Shown here: piece by piece, positions 39,481-49,661 of the stretch | How the letters are laid out: each line of letters opens with the position of its first letter | How positions within the stretch are numbered: the stretch's first letter is position 1 | Source: Pseudomonas oligotrophica | GTDB lineage: Bacteria; Pseudomonadota; Gammaproteobacteria; Pseudomonadales; Pseudomonadaceae | Reading direction: 5' to 3' | Length of the DNA stretch: 64,000 nt | Assembly: GCF_021726475.1 (NCBI RefSeq) | Contig: NZ_JAKJRU010000002.1 | Span: forward strand, 310,001 to 374,000 | Program-made: the position numbers and the translations under genes | The notes under the pieces: generated by a model | Told to the model about the DNA's origin: nothing | What the model saw: only the letters and a program-made list of their open reading frames with translations | The model's database searches: none

Positions 39481-40137
39481 TCAGTCGCGGGCTGGCTCGC
39501 GTTCGGTGCAGAGCATGAAGCAGCGGAACAGCATCACCGTCGGCAGCAGTTGCAGCAGGCCGACGGCGCCGTCGAGCAGCAGCCGCACGGCGGCATCCGC
39601 CTGCAGCCCGCTGACCCAGGCTTCCAGCAGCCACAGTGGCAGCAGCAGGCTGAGCACGCAGCCGAGCACCAGCAGGAAGTGCCCGCGCGTCAGCAGGAAG
39701 CTCTGCTTCAATGCCGCCAGCGGGGCCAGGCCGCGCAGTACCAGCAGGTACTCGGCGAAGGCGATCCGCACCATGACCCAGATTCCCGGCAGGACGAACA
39801 GCGAGGCACCGAGCATGATCAGCAGCGTGCCCAGGCCGGTGAGCACGGCCAGCGCGGGCCACAGCGGCAGCGCGCGAGCGAGGACGTCGCGCAGGGCGGG
39901 GGCGTGGCCGCGACTGCGGGCGTCGATGTAGAGGATCAGCGCGCCGACGTAGAGCGGATAGAACACCAGCCCGACCAGCAACTCCTGGGCCGGCAGGGCG
40001 TCCTTGCCGAACAGCTGGTCCACCGCCAGGCGCGCGAGGCTCTCCAGCAGGATCAGCGGCAGGCACAGGCGGGCGATGGTGGCGAAATGACGCGAGTAGA
40101 AGAACCAGGCGTCGCGCAGGATGGCGAATACGGTCAT
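39481..40137 (-). CDS. YciC-like multi-pass membrane protein
   Basis: 218 residues with about six hydrophobic helices and an N-terminal amphipathic start (MTVFAILRDAWFFYSRHF), like the YciC/UPF0259 family. Central loop ALKQSFLLTRGHFLLVLG is typical. Inner-membrane location is clear; function unknown. Divergent from the NYN gene across 100 bp. Confidence 0.8.
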   Translation of the reverse strand: MTVFAILRDAWFFYSRHFATIARLCLPLILLESLARLAVDQLFGKDALPAQELLVGLVFYPLYVGALILYIDARSRGHAPALRDVLARALPLWPALAVLTGLGTLLIMLGASLFVLPGIWVMVRIAFAEYLLVLRGLAPLAALKQSFLLTRGHFLLVLGCVLSLLLPLWLLEAWVSGLQADAAVRLLLDGAVGLLQLLPTVMLFRCFMLCTEREPARD

Positions 40138-40237
40138 GCGTGGGCGCAGCGGTTGGCCGAAGGGGACGCCACTCTAGCCGAAGCGGCCGGCGCCGAACAT
40201 GCGTGGCTATACTGGCGCACCCTGCCGCGAGGTCCCC

Positions 40238-40714
40238 GTGAGAAAGATCGCCCTGTTCGCCGATGTGCAGAACCTCTACTACACCGTGCGCCAGGCCCAT
40301 GGCTGCCATTTCGACTATGCCGCGCTGTGGGCCGAGGTCAGCCGCTGCGGGCAGATCGTCGAAGCCTTTGCCTATGCCATCGAGCGCGGCGATCCGCGCC
40401 AGCAGCAGTTCCAGCAGATCCTGCGCAACCTCGGCTTCACGGTGAAGCTCAAGCCCTACATCCAGCGCAGCGATGGCTCGGCCAAGGGCGACTGGGACGT
40501 GGGCATCACCATCGACGTGCTGGATGCCGCCAGGCACGTCGACGAGGTGGTGCTGGCCTCCGGCGACGGCGACTTCGACCTGCTGCTCGAGCGCGTCCGC
40601 GCCGGCGGCGTCGAGGCGAGCGTCTATGGCGTGCCGGGGCTGACGGCGCAGTCGCTGATCCGCGCGGCGACGCGCTACGTGCCGATCGAGGGTGATTTGC
40701 TGTTGCGTGGCTGA
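40238..40714 (+). CDS. NYN domain (LabA/DUF88-like) putative ribonuclease
   Basis: 158 residues with GTG at 40238 after GCGAGG. PIN-like NYN fold with the conserved acidic residues: D in LFADVQN, D in KGDWDVGITID, and D-x-D in ASGDGDFDLL. These form a metal-dependent nuclease site in characterised NYN proteins. RNA substrate unknown. Its 3' end abuts the REP repeat block. Confidence 0.85.
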   Translation: MRKIALFADVQNLYYTVRQAHGCHFDYAALWAEVSRCGQIVEAFAYAIERGDPRQQQFQQILRNLGFTVKLKPYIQRSDGSAKGDWDVGITIDVLDAARHVDEVVLASGDGDFDLLLERVRAGGVEASVYGVPGLTAQSLIRAATRYVPIEGDLLLRG

Positions 40715-40896
40715 ACGGGCCCGACGGCCGTGGGAGCGGTCTTGACCGCAAATGCCCTTGTGGGAGCGGTCTTGACCGCGAACGGGCCATGTACAGCTTC
40801 GCGGCCAAGGCCGCTCCCACAGTACCCTAGGGTGGGCTTTAACCCAGCAGCCCCCATGCCTTGCCGGTGCAGTCGGTGGCCGAAGCCCGCCCTGCA
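40708..40896. repeat. REP-containing tandem repeat, unit 1 (189 bp)
   Basis: Unit begins TGGCTGAACGGGCCCGACGG. It holds two direct 23-bp REP monomers (40730-40752 and 40760-40782, beginning GTGGGAGCGG) and one inverted monomer (40798-40820, ending CCGCTCCCAC), so it can fold as a REPIN-like hairpin; a second palindromic segment with AAGCCCGCCC closes the unit. The sequence type is that of intergenic REP elements of Pseudomonas. Its first seven bases overlap the end of the NYN gene. Confidence 0.85.
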
Positions 40897-41054
40897 TGGC
40901 TGAACGGGCCCGACGGCTGTGGGAGCGGTCTTGACCGCGAACGGCCATGTACAGCTTCGCGGCCAAGGCCGCTCCCACAGTACCCTAGGGTGGGCTTTAG
41001 CCCAGCAGCACCCATGCCTTGCCGGTGCAGTCGGTGGCCGAAGCCCGCCCTGCA
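40897..41054. repeat. REP-containing tandem repeat, unit 2 (158 bp)
   Basis: Nearly identical to unit 1 but with only one forward REP monomer (40919-40941) facing one inverted monomer (40956-40978). The missing 30 bp is exactly one REP period, implying slippage or recombination between monomers. Confidence 0.85.
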
Positions 41055-41240
41055 TGGCTGAACGGGTCCGACGGCCGTGGGAGCGGTCTTGACCACGAAT
41101 GCCCTTGTGGGAGCGGTCTTGACCGCGAACGGGCCATGTACAGCTTCGCGGCGAAGGCCGCGCCCACAGTACCCTAGGGTGGGCTTTAGCCCAGCAGCCC
41201 CCATGCCTTGCCCGTGCAGTCGGTGGGCCGAAGCCCGCCC
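41055..41240. repeat. REP-containing tandem repeat, unit 3 (186 bp)
   Basis: Same layout as unit 1: forward monomers at 41077-41099 and 41107-41129, inverted monomer at 41145-41167. It carries a few substitutions (for example ACCACG for ACCGCG, and GCGAAGG for GCCAAGG), so it is the most diverged copy. Confidence 0.85.
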
Positions 41241-41295
41241 GCTACGCGGCTGATGTTGCGCTGAATGCGCGGAGGAGATGGTCGAGGCGGAGGCT

Positions 41296-41372
41296 GGTGG
41301 AAACTGCTTCGCAGTTTTCCACCCTACGGCCGCGTCAGACGTAGGGTGGATGACGCTTCACCCATCCACCAA
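41296..41372. repeat. [17 protein letters not shown] palindromic repeat, copy 1
   Basis: Three nested inverted repeats: GGTGGAAACTGC (41296-41307) with GCAGTTTTCCACC; CCCTACG with CGTAGGG (ending 41347); and GGTGGATG with CATCCACC (ending 41370). Related sequence recurs at 55014-55112 and 61256-61287. It lies just past the dxs stop and could act as a transcript end or stabiliser. Confidence 0.75.
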
Positions 41373-41379
41373 AACGACG

Positions 41380-43278
41380 TCAGGCTTTGCCGAGTGCCGC
41401 CAGGCGCTTGCGCACCGCCGCTTCGATGCCGGCGGCATCCAGGCCGCATTCGGCGAGCATTTCGCTGGGCTTGGCGTGTTCGACGTAGTAGTCCGGCAGG
41501 CCCAGGTGCAGGATCGGTCGCAGCACGCCTTCGCCGGCGAGAAACTCCGCTACCGCGCTGCCGGCACCGCCCATGATGCTGTTCTCCTCGACCGTCACCA
41601 GCAGCTCGTGGCTGGCGGCGACTTCGCGCAGCAGGGCTTCGTCCAGCGGCTTGACGAAGCGCATGTCGACCACCGTGGCGTCCAGCGCCTCGCCGACCTG
41701 CAGCGCCTCGGGCAGCTGCACGCCGAATACCAGCAGCGCCACCTTGCTGCCTTGGCGGCGCAGCACGGCCTTGCCGATCTCCAGCGGCTCGAGCCCCGGC
41801 TCGATGCTGGCGTTGGGCCCGCTGCCGCGCGGGTAGCGCACCGCCGCCGGGCCTTCGAAGTGGTAGCCGGTGGTGAGCATGCGGCGCATCTCGTTCTCGT
41901 CGCTCGGCGTCATCACCAGCATGCCGGGGATGCAGCGCAGGTAGGAGAGGTCGAAACTGCCGGCATGGGTCGGGCCGTCCTCGCCGACCAGGCCGGCGCG
42001 GTCGATGGCGAACAGCACGTCGAGATTCTGCACCGCGACGTCATGGATCAGCTGGTCGTAGGCGCGCTGCAGGAAGGTCGAGTAGATCGCCACCACCGGC
42101 TTCAGGCCATCGCAGGCCATGCCGGCGGCCAGGGTCACGGCGTGTTGCTCGGCGATGGCGACGTCGAAGTAGCGCTCCGGATAGCGTTCGCTGAAGGCGA
42201 CCAGGTCCGAGCCTTCCTTCATCGCCGGGGTGATGCCGGCCAGCCGCGGGTCGGCGGCGGCCATGTCGCACAGCCACTGGCCGAACACGTTGGAGTACTT
42301 CGGCCCGCTGGGTTTCTTCGGCTTGGCCGGCGCACCGACCGGCTCCAGCTTGCTGATCGCGTGCCAGGTGATCGGATCGGCCTCGGCCGGGGCGAAGCCC
42401 TTGCCCTTCTTCGTTACCACATGGAGGAACTGCGGGCCGTCGAGGTCGCGCATGTTGCGCAGGGTGGCGATCAGCGTCGGCAGGTCGTGGCCGTCGATGG
42501 GGCCGATGTAGTTCCAGCCCAGTTCCTCGAACAGCGTGCCGGGCACCAGCATGCCCTTGGCGTACTCCTCGGTGCGACGGGCGATCTCCCAGGCGCCGGG
42601 CAGGCGCGAGAGGATCTTCTTGCTGCCTTCGCGCATGCTCGAATAGGTGCGGCTGGAGAGGATCTTGGCCAGGTAGTTGGACATGCCGCCGACGTTGCGC
42701 GAGATCGACATGTCGTTGTCGTTGAGCACCACCAGCATGTTGGCGCCGACTTCCGGGGCGTGGTTGAGCGCCTCGAAGGCCATGCCGGCGGTCAGCGCGC
42801 CGTCGCCGATCACCGCGATCGACTTGCGCTGCTCGCCCTTCAGGCGCGCGGCGATGGCCATGCCCAGCGCGGCGCTGATCGAAGTGCTCGAATGGCCGAC
42901 GCCGAAGGTGTCGTACTCGCTCTCGCTGCGCCGCGGGAAGGCGGCCAGGCCGTCCTTCTGGCGCAGGCTGGCCATGCGCTGGCGGCGCCCGGTGAGGATC
43001 TTGTGTGGATAGGCCTGGTGGCCGACGTCCCAGACCAGGCGGTCGTCCGGGGTGTCGTAGACGTAGTGCAGGGCGATGGTCAGCTCGATGACGCCGAGCC
43101 CGGCACCGAAGTGCCCGCCGGTCTGGCCGACGCTGAAGAGCAGTTCCTGGCGCAGCTCGTTGGCCAGCTCCTCGAGTTCGGCCTCGCCCAGACGCCGGAG
43201 CTGCTCGGGGGTGGCGGCGCGGTCTAGCACGGGCGTCGCAGGGCGGACCCGAGGAATCTCATGGAACGTCTTGGGCAT
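41380..43278 (-). CDS. dxs: 1-deoxy-D-xylulose-5-phosphate synthase Dxs
   Basis: Thiamine-diphosphate enzyme condensing pyruvate and glyceraldehyde-3-phosphate, the entry to the MEP isoprenoid pathway and to PLP and thiamine. 632 residues. TPP motif [15 protein letters not shown]; catalytic His in [10 protein letters not shown]; glutamate in [17 protein letters not shown]-terminal transketolase domain intact. It is last of xseB-ispA-dxs, and 119 bp behind ispA. Confidence 0.96.
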   Translation of the reverse strand: MPKTFHEIPRVRPATPVLDRAATPEQLRRLGEAELEELANELRQELLFSVGQTGGHFGAGLGVIELTIALHYVYDTPDDRLVWDVGHQAYPHKILTGRRQRMASLRQKDGLAAFPRRSESEYDTFGVGHSSTSISAALGMAIAARLKGEQRKSIAVIGDGALTAGMAFEALNHAPEVGANMLVVLNDNDMSISRNVGGMSNYLAKILSSRTYSSMREGSKKILSRLPGAWEIARRTEEYAKGMLVPGTLFEELGWNYIGPIDGHDLPTLIATLRNMRDLDGPQFLHVVTKKGKGFAPAEADPITWHAISKLEPVGAPAKPKKPSGPKYSNVFGQWLCDMAAADPRLAGITPAMKEGSDLVAFSERYPERYFDVAIAEQHAVTLAAGMACDGLKPVVAIYSTFLQRAYDQLIHDVAVQNLDVLFAIDRAGLVGEDGPTHAGSFDLSYLRCIPGMLVMTPSDENEMRRMLTTGYHFEGPAAVRYPRGSGPNASIEPGLEPLEIGKAVLRRQGSKVALLVFGVQLPEALQVGEALDATVVDMRFVKPLDEALLREVAASHELLVTVEENSIMGGAGSAVAEFLAGEGVLRPILHLGLPDYYVEHAKPSEMLAECGLDAAGIEAAVRKRLAALGKA

Positions 43279-43397
43279 CGGGACGGTATCGTTCTGGCTG
43301 AAAAAAGAGCGGCAGTTTAACCGATGGTCCGCACGATAAGAACGGCCGCCATCGGCCGCCGCCGCGCGGGGTGCCGCGGCCGGCCGGCTGCGGCGGG

Positions 43398-44285
43398 CTA
43401 GCTGCGCCGCTCGACGATGTAGCGGGCCAGCTCGCGCAGCGGTTCGGCCGCCTCGTCGAACGGGCGCAGCGCGTGCAGGGCCAGGTCGCGCAGCTCCAGG
43501 GCATAGGCCTTGGCCGCGTCGAGGCCGAGCAGGGCGGGATAGGTGGGCTTGTCGCGGGCGATGTCGGCGCCCTGGGTCTTGCCGAGCGTCGCGGTGTCGC
43601 TCTCCACGTCGAGGATGTCGTCCTGCACCTGGAAGGCCAGGCCGATGGCCTGCGCGTAGCGCTCCAGGGCCGCCAGGCTGTCGCTGTCGGCGCGGCCGCT
43701 GGCCAGGGCGCCGAGGCGCACGCTGGCCTCGATCAGCGCGCCGGTCTTGTGCCGGTGCATCAGTTCCAGCGCGGAGCGGTCGAGCTTGCGGCCGACCGAG
43801 CCGAGGTCGATGGCCTGGCCGCCGACCATCCCGGCCGGTCCCGCGGCGCGCGCCAGCACGCTGAACATCTCCAGGCGCAGGGTGGCGTCGGCCGGGTTGT
43901 GCGAGGGGCTGGCCAGCACTTCGAACGCCAGGCTTTGCAGGCCGTCGCCGGCGAGGATCGCGCAGGCCTCGTCGAAGGCCTTGTGGGTGGTCGGCTGGCC
44001 GCGGCGCAGGTCGTCGTCGTCCATCGCCGGCAGGTCGTCGTGCACCAGCGAGTAGGCGTGGATCAGTTCGACCGCACAGGCGGCGCCATCGGCCTGGGCC
44101 TTCTCGCCGCCGAGCGCTTCGCAGGCGGCGTAGGCCAGCAGCGGGCGCACCCGCTTGCCGCCGTTCATCACGCTGTAGCGCATCGCCTGGTAGAGCCGCT
44201 CGAGCTGCGGCAGCGGGGCACTGAACAGCGCCAGGAGACAGTCGTCGACGCGCTGCTGGCAGGCCTGCTGGTACGCGCGGATCAT
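43398..44285 (-). CDS. ispA: Farnesyl/geranyl diphosphate synthase IspA
   Basis: Builds C15 farnesyl diphosphate from IPP and DMAPP. 295 residues. First aspartate-rich motif in [17 protein letters not shown], second in [19 protein letters not shown] and KTGALIEAS are also diagnostic. ATG at 44285 overlaps the xseB stop (ATGA), rather than the far-upstream ATG of the long frame. Confidence 0.95.
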   Translation of the reverse strand: MIRAYQQACQQRVDDCLLALFSAPLPQLERLYQAMRYSVMNGGKRVRPLLAYAACEALGGEKAQADGAACAVELIHAYSLVHDDLPAMDDDDLRRGQPTTHKAFDEACAILAGDGLQSLAFEVLASPSHNPADATLRLEMFSVLARAAGPAGMVGGQAIDLGSVGRKLDRSALELMHRHKTGALIEASVRLGALASGRADSDSLAALERYAQAIGLAFQVQDDILDVESDTATLGKTQGADIARDKPTYPALLGLDAAKAYALELRDLALHALRPFDEAAEPLRELARYIVERRS

Positions 44286-44524
44286 GCGTCTTCGTCCGTC
44301 TGGAAGGGTGCCGACTGCAGCTGGCCGTCGCGCTCGAGCAGGATCTGCACCTTCTGCTCGGCCTGGCTGAGCGCAGCCTGGCAGTCGCGGGTCAGGCCGA
44401 TGCCCTGTTCGAAGCAGGTCAGCGAGTCCTCCAGCGACAGCTCGCCGCTTTCCAGGCGCTCGACCAGCTGCTGCAGTTCGGCGAGGGATTGTTCGAAATC
44501 GAGGGCGGCTTTCTTGCGGGCCAT
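44282..44524 (-). CDS. xseB: Exodeoxyribonuclease VII small subunit XseB
   Basis: 80 residues, the family norm. [33 protein letters not shown] is represented by the helical [16 protein letters not shown] and [12 protein letters not shown] motifs. It binds XseA to form the single-strand exonuclease. First gene of xseB-ispA-dxs and coupled to ispA. Confidence 0.95.
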   Translation of the reverse strand: MARKKAALDFEQSLAELQQLVERLESGELSLEDSLTCFEQGIGLTRDCQAALSQAEQKVQILLERDGQLQSAPFQTDEDA

Positions 44525-44598
44525 GGCAGGACCTGTGCGGGCGACGGGCGGGAATCGGGCGCGACATTAACAAAGAAGCGCCCGGCGCAGCTACCGGT

Positions 44599-45369
<771 letters not shown>

Positions 45370-45447
45370 GGTCGGGCTCGGTGGCAAAAGGCCGCAGGTT
45401 AGCCAAGCCGCCCGCTTTGCACCAGCCGGGTGCCGCGGGCCGCGGCT

Positions 45448-47844
45448 TCAGCCATCGACCGGCTGCGGGCGGCTGGGCACGGCATGGCCGGCGGCCTCGA
45501 GCCGGCACTGGGCTGCCGGCAGCGGCGGCGCGTAGTAGTAGCCCTGCAGGCTGTGGCAGTTGTTCAGGCGCAGGAAGGCCGCCTGGCGCTCGTTCTCCAC
45601 GCCCTCGGCGACCACCTGCAGGCCGAGGTGGCTGGCCATGGTGAGGATGCCGCGCACCAGCGCCACCGAGTGCTCGCTGTCCGGCAGGCCGGCGACGAAG
45701 CTGCGGTCGATCTTGATGCCGTCGAAGGGAAAGCGCTGCAGGTAGGTGAGCGAGGCGTAGCCGGTGCCGAAGTCGTCGAGCAGCAGCGGCAGGCCGGCGG
45801 CCTTGAGCCGTGCCAGGGTCTGCTGGACATGCTCGTCGGCCTCGAGCAGGGCGCTTTCGGTGATCTCCAGCTCCAGCAGGCACGGCTCGGTGCCTTCCTC
45901 GGCGAGGATGCCGAGCAGGCTGCCGGCGAGGTCGGCCTGGCGGAAGTCCAGGGGCGAGAGGTTCACCGCGATGCTCAGCTGCGCGCCGCGCTCGGCCCAT
46001 TGCCGGGCCTGGCGGCAAGCCTGGCGGAACACCCAGCGGGTCGCCTCGATGATCAGGCCGCTGTCCTCCAGGAGCGGAATGAACTCGCCCGGCGGCACCA
46101 GGCCGCGTTCCGGCGAATTCCAGCGCAGCAGCGCCTCCATGACCCGCGGCTGGCCCTGGGCGTCGACCTGCGGCTGGTAGTGCAGGACGAACTCGTCGCG
46201 GTCCAGGGCGCGGCGCAGCGCCTGTTCCAGCTGGCGGCGGCGCTCGGCCGCGGCACTGAGTTCGGCGCTGTAGGTCGCGGTGCAGTTGCGCCCCGCGGCC
46301 TTGGCCGCATAGAGCGCCAGGTCGACCTGCTTGAGCAGGTCGCCGACGGCGGTGCGGCCATCGCTGCTGGTGATGCCGATGCTCGGGCTGACGTAGCACT
46401 CGTACTGGCCGACCTGGATCGGCGGGCGGAAGCCCTCGAGGATGCCTTCGGCGGTGGCCAGCGCCGCCTCGGCGTCGGCGCCCTCGAGCAGGACCATGAA
46501 CTCGTCGCCGCCGGTGCGCGCCAGCAGCGCGTTGCCCGGCACCAGGCTGCGCAGGCGGTCGCCGGTGTAGGCCAGCAGGCGGTCGCCGGTCTCGTGGCCG
46601 AGGGCGTCGTTGATGCGCTTGAAGTGGTCCAGGTCGAGGAACAGCAGGCTCAGCGGCGTGCGCGCGGCGAGCAGCTGCTCCAGGGTCTGCACGACGTGGT
46701 GGCGGTTGGCCAGGTGCGTCAGCGGGTCGAAGTGGGCGAGGAAGCGCAGCCGCTGCTCGGCGCGCAGGCGGTCGCCGATGTCGCGCAGCAGCGCCAGGTA
46801 CAGGCGCTGGCCGTGGCGCTCGAAGGGCGTGCAGGTGATTTCCAGCGGCACCTGCGCCTCGCCGCGGCGGCCGGTCATCTGCAGCGGCGTGTTGGGCGGC
46901 AGGCGCAGCAGGCGCTCGCTGGCGTCATGCTCCAACAGGCGCTCCTCGGGGCGCTGGCCGAGCAGCTCGTGCGGCGCGCAGCCGAACAGGGTGGCCGCTG
47001 CCGGATTGGCCTGCAGCACGCGCCATTGCTCGTCGACCACCAGCATGCCCACCGGGGCGTTGTCGATCAGCTCGCGCAACAGCTGTTCACTCTGGCGCAG
47101 CGCCAGCTGGCGGTTGTGCAGCTGCTGCATCATGCGGCTGAAGGTGTCGGCCAGGTGGCCGATCTCGTCGCTGCCGCTGACCGCCGGCGGCTGCGGCTGC
47201 TGGTCGAGGACGAAGGCCCGCGCGGCGCGATCGATGCGCGCCAGGCGGTTGGTGATCAGCCATTGGTAGAGCGCCTGCAGCAACAGGCCGAGCAACAGCA
47301 GCAGGGTCAGCGTCTGCGCCAGGTAGAGCCAGGCGTCGCGCTCGGTCTGCCAGAGCACCGGGCCGATGTCGAAGGCCACCAGCAGGGCCTCGCGCAGGGG
47401 GCGGCCGTCCTCGGTGACGTGCACCAGCGGATAGATCGCCAGCTGCTCGCTGCCGTCGCTGCCGATCCAGGCGGAACGCCCGCCGGCGACGTGCTCGGCC
47501 AGCTCGCCGGGGCCGATGGCGGTCAGCGCCTCGGGATTCAGCCCCAGCCGGGTGGCGGCGATGATGCCCAGCTGCTGGTCGATGACCATCGCCCAGCGCA
47601 CGCCTTCCAGGCTGGCCAGGTCGGCCAGTTCGGTCTCCATCTCGGCGAGGCGGCCATAGCGGCGGTGGTCGCTCAGACTGCTCTGCAGCAAGGCCAGATG
47701 CTGCAGGGTATGGTCGCGCCAGTCCTGCAGGGTCTGTGCGGTGCGCCAGGGCAGGTGCCAGGCGCTGAGCAGCAGGGTGAAGGCCAGGCCGAACAGGCCG
47801 AGCAGCAGCGGCAGCGACCGGCGCAGCGATAGGTGGGTCAGCAT
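45448..47844 (-). CDS. Membrane GGDEF-EAL cyclic-di-GMP protein with PAS domain
   Basis: 798 residues. Transmembrane helices at about 9-28 and 173-195 enclose a periplasmic sensor domain of about 145 residues; then HAMP (about 195-245), PAS (about 250-360), GGDEF (canonical GGDEF at 445-449) and EAL (EAL at 571-573, with DDFGTGYASL and KIDRSFV). No RxxD inhibitory site precedes GGDEF. Both catalytic signatures look intact, so it may make and/or degrade c-di-GMP. The start overlaps the 3' end of the binding-protein lipoprotein gene by 7 bp, implying they work as a pair. Confidence 0.92.
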   Translation of the reverse strand: MLTHLSLRRSLPLLLGLFGLAFTLLLSAWHLPWRTAQTLQDWRDHTLQHLALLQSSLSDHRRYGRLAEMETELADLASLEGVRWAMVIDQQLGIIAATRLGLNPEALTAIGPGELAEHVAGGRSAWIGSDGSEQLAIYPLVHVTEDGRPLREALLVAFDIGPVLWQTERDAWLYLAQTLTLLLLLGLLLQALYQWLITNRLARIDRAARAFVLDQQPQPPAVSGSDEIGHLADTFSRMMQQLHNRQLALRQSEQLLRELIDNAPVGMLVVDEQWRVLQANPAAATLFGCAPHELLGQRPEERLLEHDASERLLRLPPNTPLQMTGRRGEAQVPLEITCTPFERHGQRLYLALLRDIGDRLRAEQRLRFLAHFDPLTHLANRHHVVQTLEQLLAARTPLSLLFLDLDHFKRINDALGHETGDRLLAYTGDRLRSLVPGNALLARTGGDEFMVLLEGADAEAALATAEGILEGFRPPIQVGQYECYVSPSIGITSSDGRTAVGDLLKQVDLALYAAKAAGRNCTATYSAELSAAAERRRQLEQALRRALDRDEFVLHYQPQVDAQGQPRVMEALLRWNSPERGLVPPGEFIPLLEDSGLIIEATRWVFRQACRQARQWAERGAQLSIAVNLSPLDFRQADLAGSLLGILAEEGTEPCLLELEITESALLEADEHVQQTLARLKAAGLPLLLDDFGTGYASLTYLQRFPFDGIKIDRSFVAGLPDSEHSVALVRGILTMASHLGLQVVAEGVENERQAAFLRLNNCHSLQGYYYAPPLPAAQCRLEAAGHAVPSRPQPVDG

Positions 47845-48785
47845 GCGGCTTTCCAGGTGCACTGGGCGAGCAGCGCATCCGGGCGGCTGGCGCTGCCCAG
47901 CAGCTGGTGCTCGGCCAGGTAGCGCGCCAGCCGGCGGACGCCTTGCTGCAGGCGGCCTTCGCTGCGCCAGTGGTGGTTGAGCGAGGTATCGCCCATCACC
48001 AGCCCGCCGAGGGTCACCTGCAGCGCTTCGGTGCTGAGGCCCAGGCGCTTCTCCAGGCGCGGGTCGGTCTGCTCGCGGTTGTCCTGCCAGGTGCGCAGCG
48101 TGGTGTACCAGAGCGCGGCCAGGTGCTGGCGCTGCTCGAGGCCGACGCGGCGGCGATCGACTACCAGCACGTCGACGATCTCGTCCGGCAGCAGGCGGCT
48201 GTCGAAGATGCGCCGCGCGCCAAGCCGCTCCAGCGCCGGGCCTTCGGAGGCGAAGCTGACCAGTGCATCGACCTGGTCGCTGCGAAAGGCCTGCAGGTGT
48301 TCGTGGACCTGCAGGCTGACCACCTCGATGTCGTCGAAGCGCAGCCCGGCGTGGTCGAGGATGCGCGACAGCAGGAAGGCGCCCAGCGCGGTGTTCTCGA
48401 CGCCGACCCGGTGGCCCCTGAGTTCGCTCAGCGTGGCGATCGGCTGGCGCGCGTAGAGCACGTCGGCGCCGGCCGAGACATTGGCGACCAGGAGGATTTC
48501 CAGGTCCAGCTCGGGGCTGTGGCTCTGCAGCACCAGCAGTTCGTCGAGGGTCAGCATGGCGCCGTCCAGCAGGCCGTTGCGAAAGCCGCGCAGCACCCCG
48601 GTGGAGTTGGGGTATTCGACCAGCCGCACGCGGCTTGGCGCGGTCCAGCCCAGGTCGTCGGCCAGGTACAGCGGCCCGTAGCCCAGCCAACGATTGCTGC
48701 CGATGCGCAGGTCGTCGGGGGCGGGTTCGCAGCCGGCCAGGCCGAGCAGCAGGCTCAGCAGGAGAAACGGAAACGCACGGGTCAT
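47838..48785 (-). CDS. Periplasmic ABC-type binding-protein lipoprotein (NMT1/SsuA-like)
   Basis: 315 residues. Lipobox LAGC (C19) after a hydrophobic signal. The fold resembles NMT1/ThiY/SsuA binding proteins: RIGSNRWLGYGPLYLADDLGW, then GVLRGFRNGLLDGAMLTLDE, and VGVENTALGAFLL. No ABC permease or ATPase gene accompanies it. Instead it overlaps by 7 bp a GGDEF-EAL membrane protein, so it probably delivers a ligand signal to that sensor; this is inference. Confidence 0.86.
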   Translation of the reverse strand: MTRAFPFLLLSLLLGLAGCEPAPDDLRIGSNRWLGYGPLYLADDLGWTAPSRVRLVEYPNSTGVLRGFRNGLLDGAMLTLDELLVLQSHSPELDLEILLVANVSAGADVLYARQPIATLSELRGHRVGVENTALGAFLLSRILDHAGLRFDDIEVVSLQVHEHLQAFRSDQVDALVSFASEGPALERLGARRIFDSRLLPDEIVDVLVVDRRRVGLEQRQHLAALWYTTLRTWQDNREQTDPRLEKRLGLSTEALQVTLGGLVMGDTSLNHHWRSEGRLQQGVRRLARYLAEHQLLGSASRPDALLAQCTWKAAC

Positions 48786-48981
48786 CGCGTGACTCCATGG
48801 TGGTGTATTGCCACCATAGCTGGAGTCAGGCAGCGATGGAATCCTTTCAAGGTATGGGGGTATTCGATCTGTGCAAGGGGGGCTGGCGTAACGGCGAGCC
48901 GCGCAGCCGGGCCGGACTGGCGCTGCCGGCGGCCGCTCTGTCCTGCCTGCGGGGTGCCGGGGAAGTGAAAACCGCAGGCAA

Positions 48982-49008
48982 TAAAAAAGCCGGCTTGTGG
49001 CCGGCTTT
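48982..49008 (-). terminator. Intrinsic terminator downstream of ppa
   Basis: Minus strand: AAAGCCGGC, loop CACAA, GCCGGCTTT with a following T-rich tail (TTTTTTAT). Perfect 9-bp stem, 17 bp after the ppa stop. Confidence 0.88.
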
Positions 49009-49025
49009 CAGGGGGTGGCGTTGGC

Positions 49026-49553
49026 TTACTTCTGGTAAGCCGCAACCGCCTTGGTGATTGCGGCGCGGGCGGCGTCGGCGCCTTCCCAGCCTTCGACCTT
49101 GACCCACTTGCCCTTCTCGAGATCCTTGTAGTTCTCGAAGAAGTGCTTGATCTGCTCGATCAGCAGCGGTGGCAGGTCGGTGTATTCCTTCACGTCCTTG
49201 TACAGCTGGGTCAGCTTGTCGTGCGGGACGGCGATCAGCTTGGCGTCACCGCCGGCTTCGTCGGTCATGTTCAGTACGCCGACCGGGCGGCAGCGGATGA
49301 CCGAGCCCGGGGCGACCGGATAAGGGGTCACCACCAGCACGTCGAGGGGGTCGCCGTCATCGGCCAGGGTGTGCGGGATGAAACCGTAGTTGGCCGGGTA
49401 GAACATCGGGGTGGCCATGAAGCGGTCGACGAACAGGCAGTCGGTGTCGTGATCGATCTCGTACTTGATCGGCGCATGGTTGGCCGGGATCTCGATGGCG
49501 ACGTAGATGTCGTTCGGCAGGTCTTTGCCGGCCGGGACTTTGCTGTAGCTCAT
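49026..49553 (-). CDS. ppa: Inorganic pyrophosphatase Ppa (family I)
   Basis: Hydrolyses pyrophosphate, driving biosynthetic reactions. 175 residues. Metal-binding motif [10 protein letters not shown] with the surrounding acidic residues, and [15 protein letters not shown] near the N-terminus. ATG at 49553 ([13 protein letters not shown]) matches homologues; the longer frame does not. It has its own terminator. Confidence 0.96.
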   Translation of the reverse strand: MSYSKVPAGKDLPNDIYVAIEIPANHAPIKYEIDHDTDCLFVDRFMATPMFYPANYGFIPHTLADDGDPLDVLVVTPYPVAPGSVIRCRPVGVLNMTDEAGGDAKLIAVPHDKLTQLYKDVKEYTDLPPLLIEQIKHFFENYKDLEKGKWVKVEGWEGADAARAAITKAVAAYQK

Positions 49554-49661
49554 GAAGGAAAGGCTCCGTGATCGGCCAGCGCGGCCTGGGGGGCGTAAAA
49601 AGTGGGCGCGATTATAGGCGCATCGCGCCGGGCAATGCACGCCGGCTTCGACGCGCCCGGC

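Noticed and set aside
40506..41204. Overlapping minus-strand frames encoding repeated MGAALAAKLYM-like peptides
   Set aside because: They are translations of the tandem REP units, repeat with the DNA, and have no independent coding signal.
40708..41240. Possible CRISPR array
   Set aside because: The repeated units are 158-189 bp with conserved interiors and inverted monomers; there are no short unique spacers and no cas genes.
45448..48798. Single 1116-codon protein covering the lipoprotein and GGDEF-EAL genes
   Set aside because: The N-terminal third is the lipoprotein gene read out of frame; the true GGDEF-EAL start is at 47844, with TM1 directly after it.
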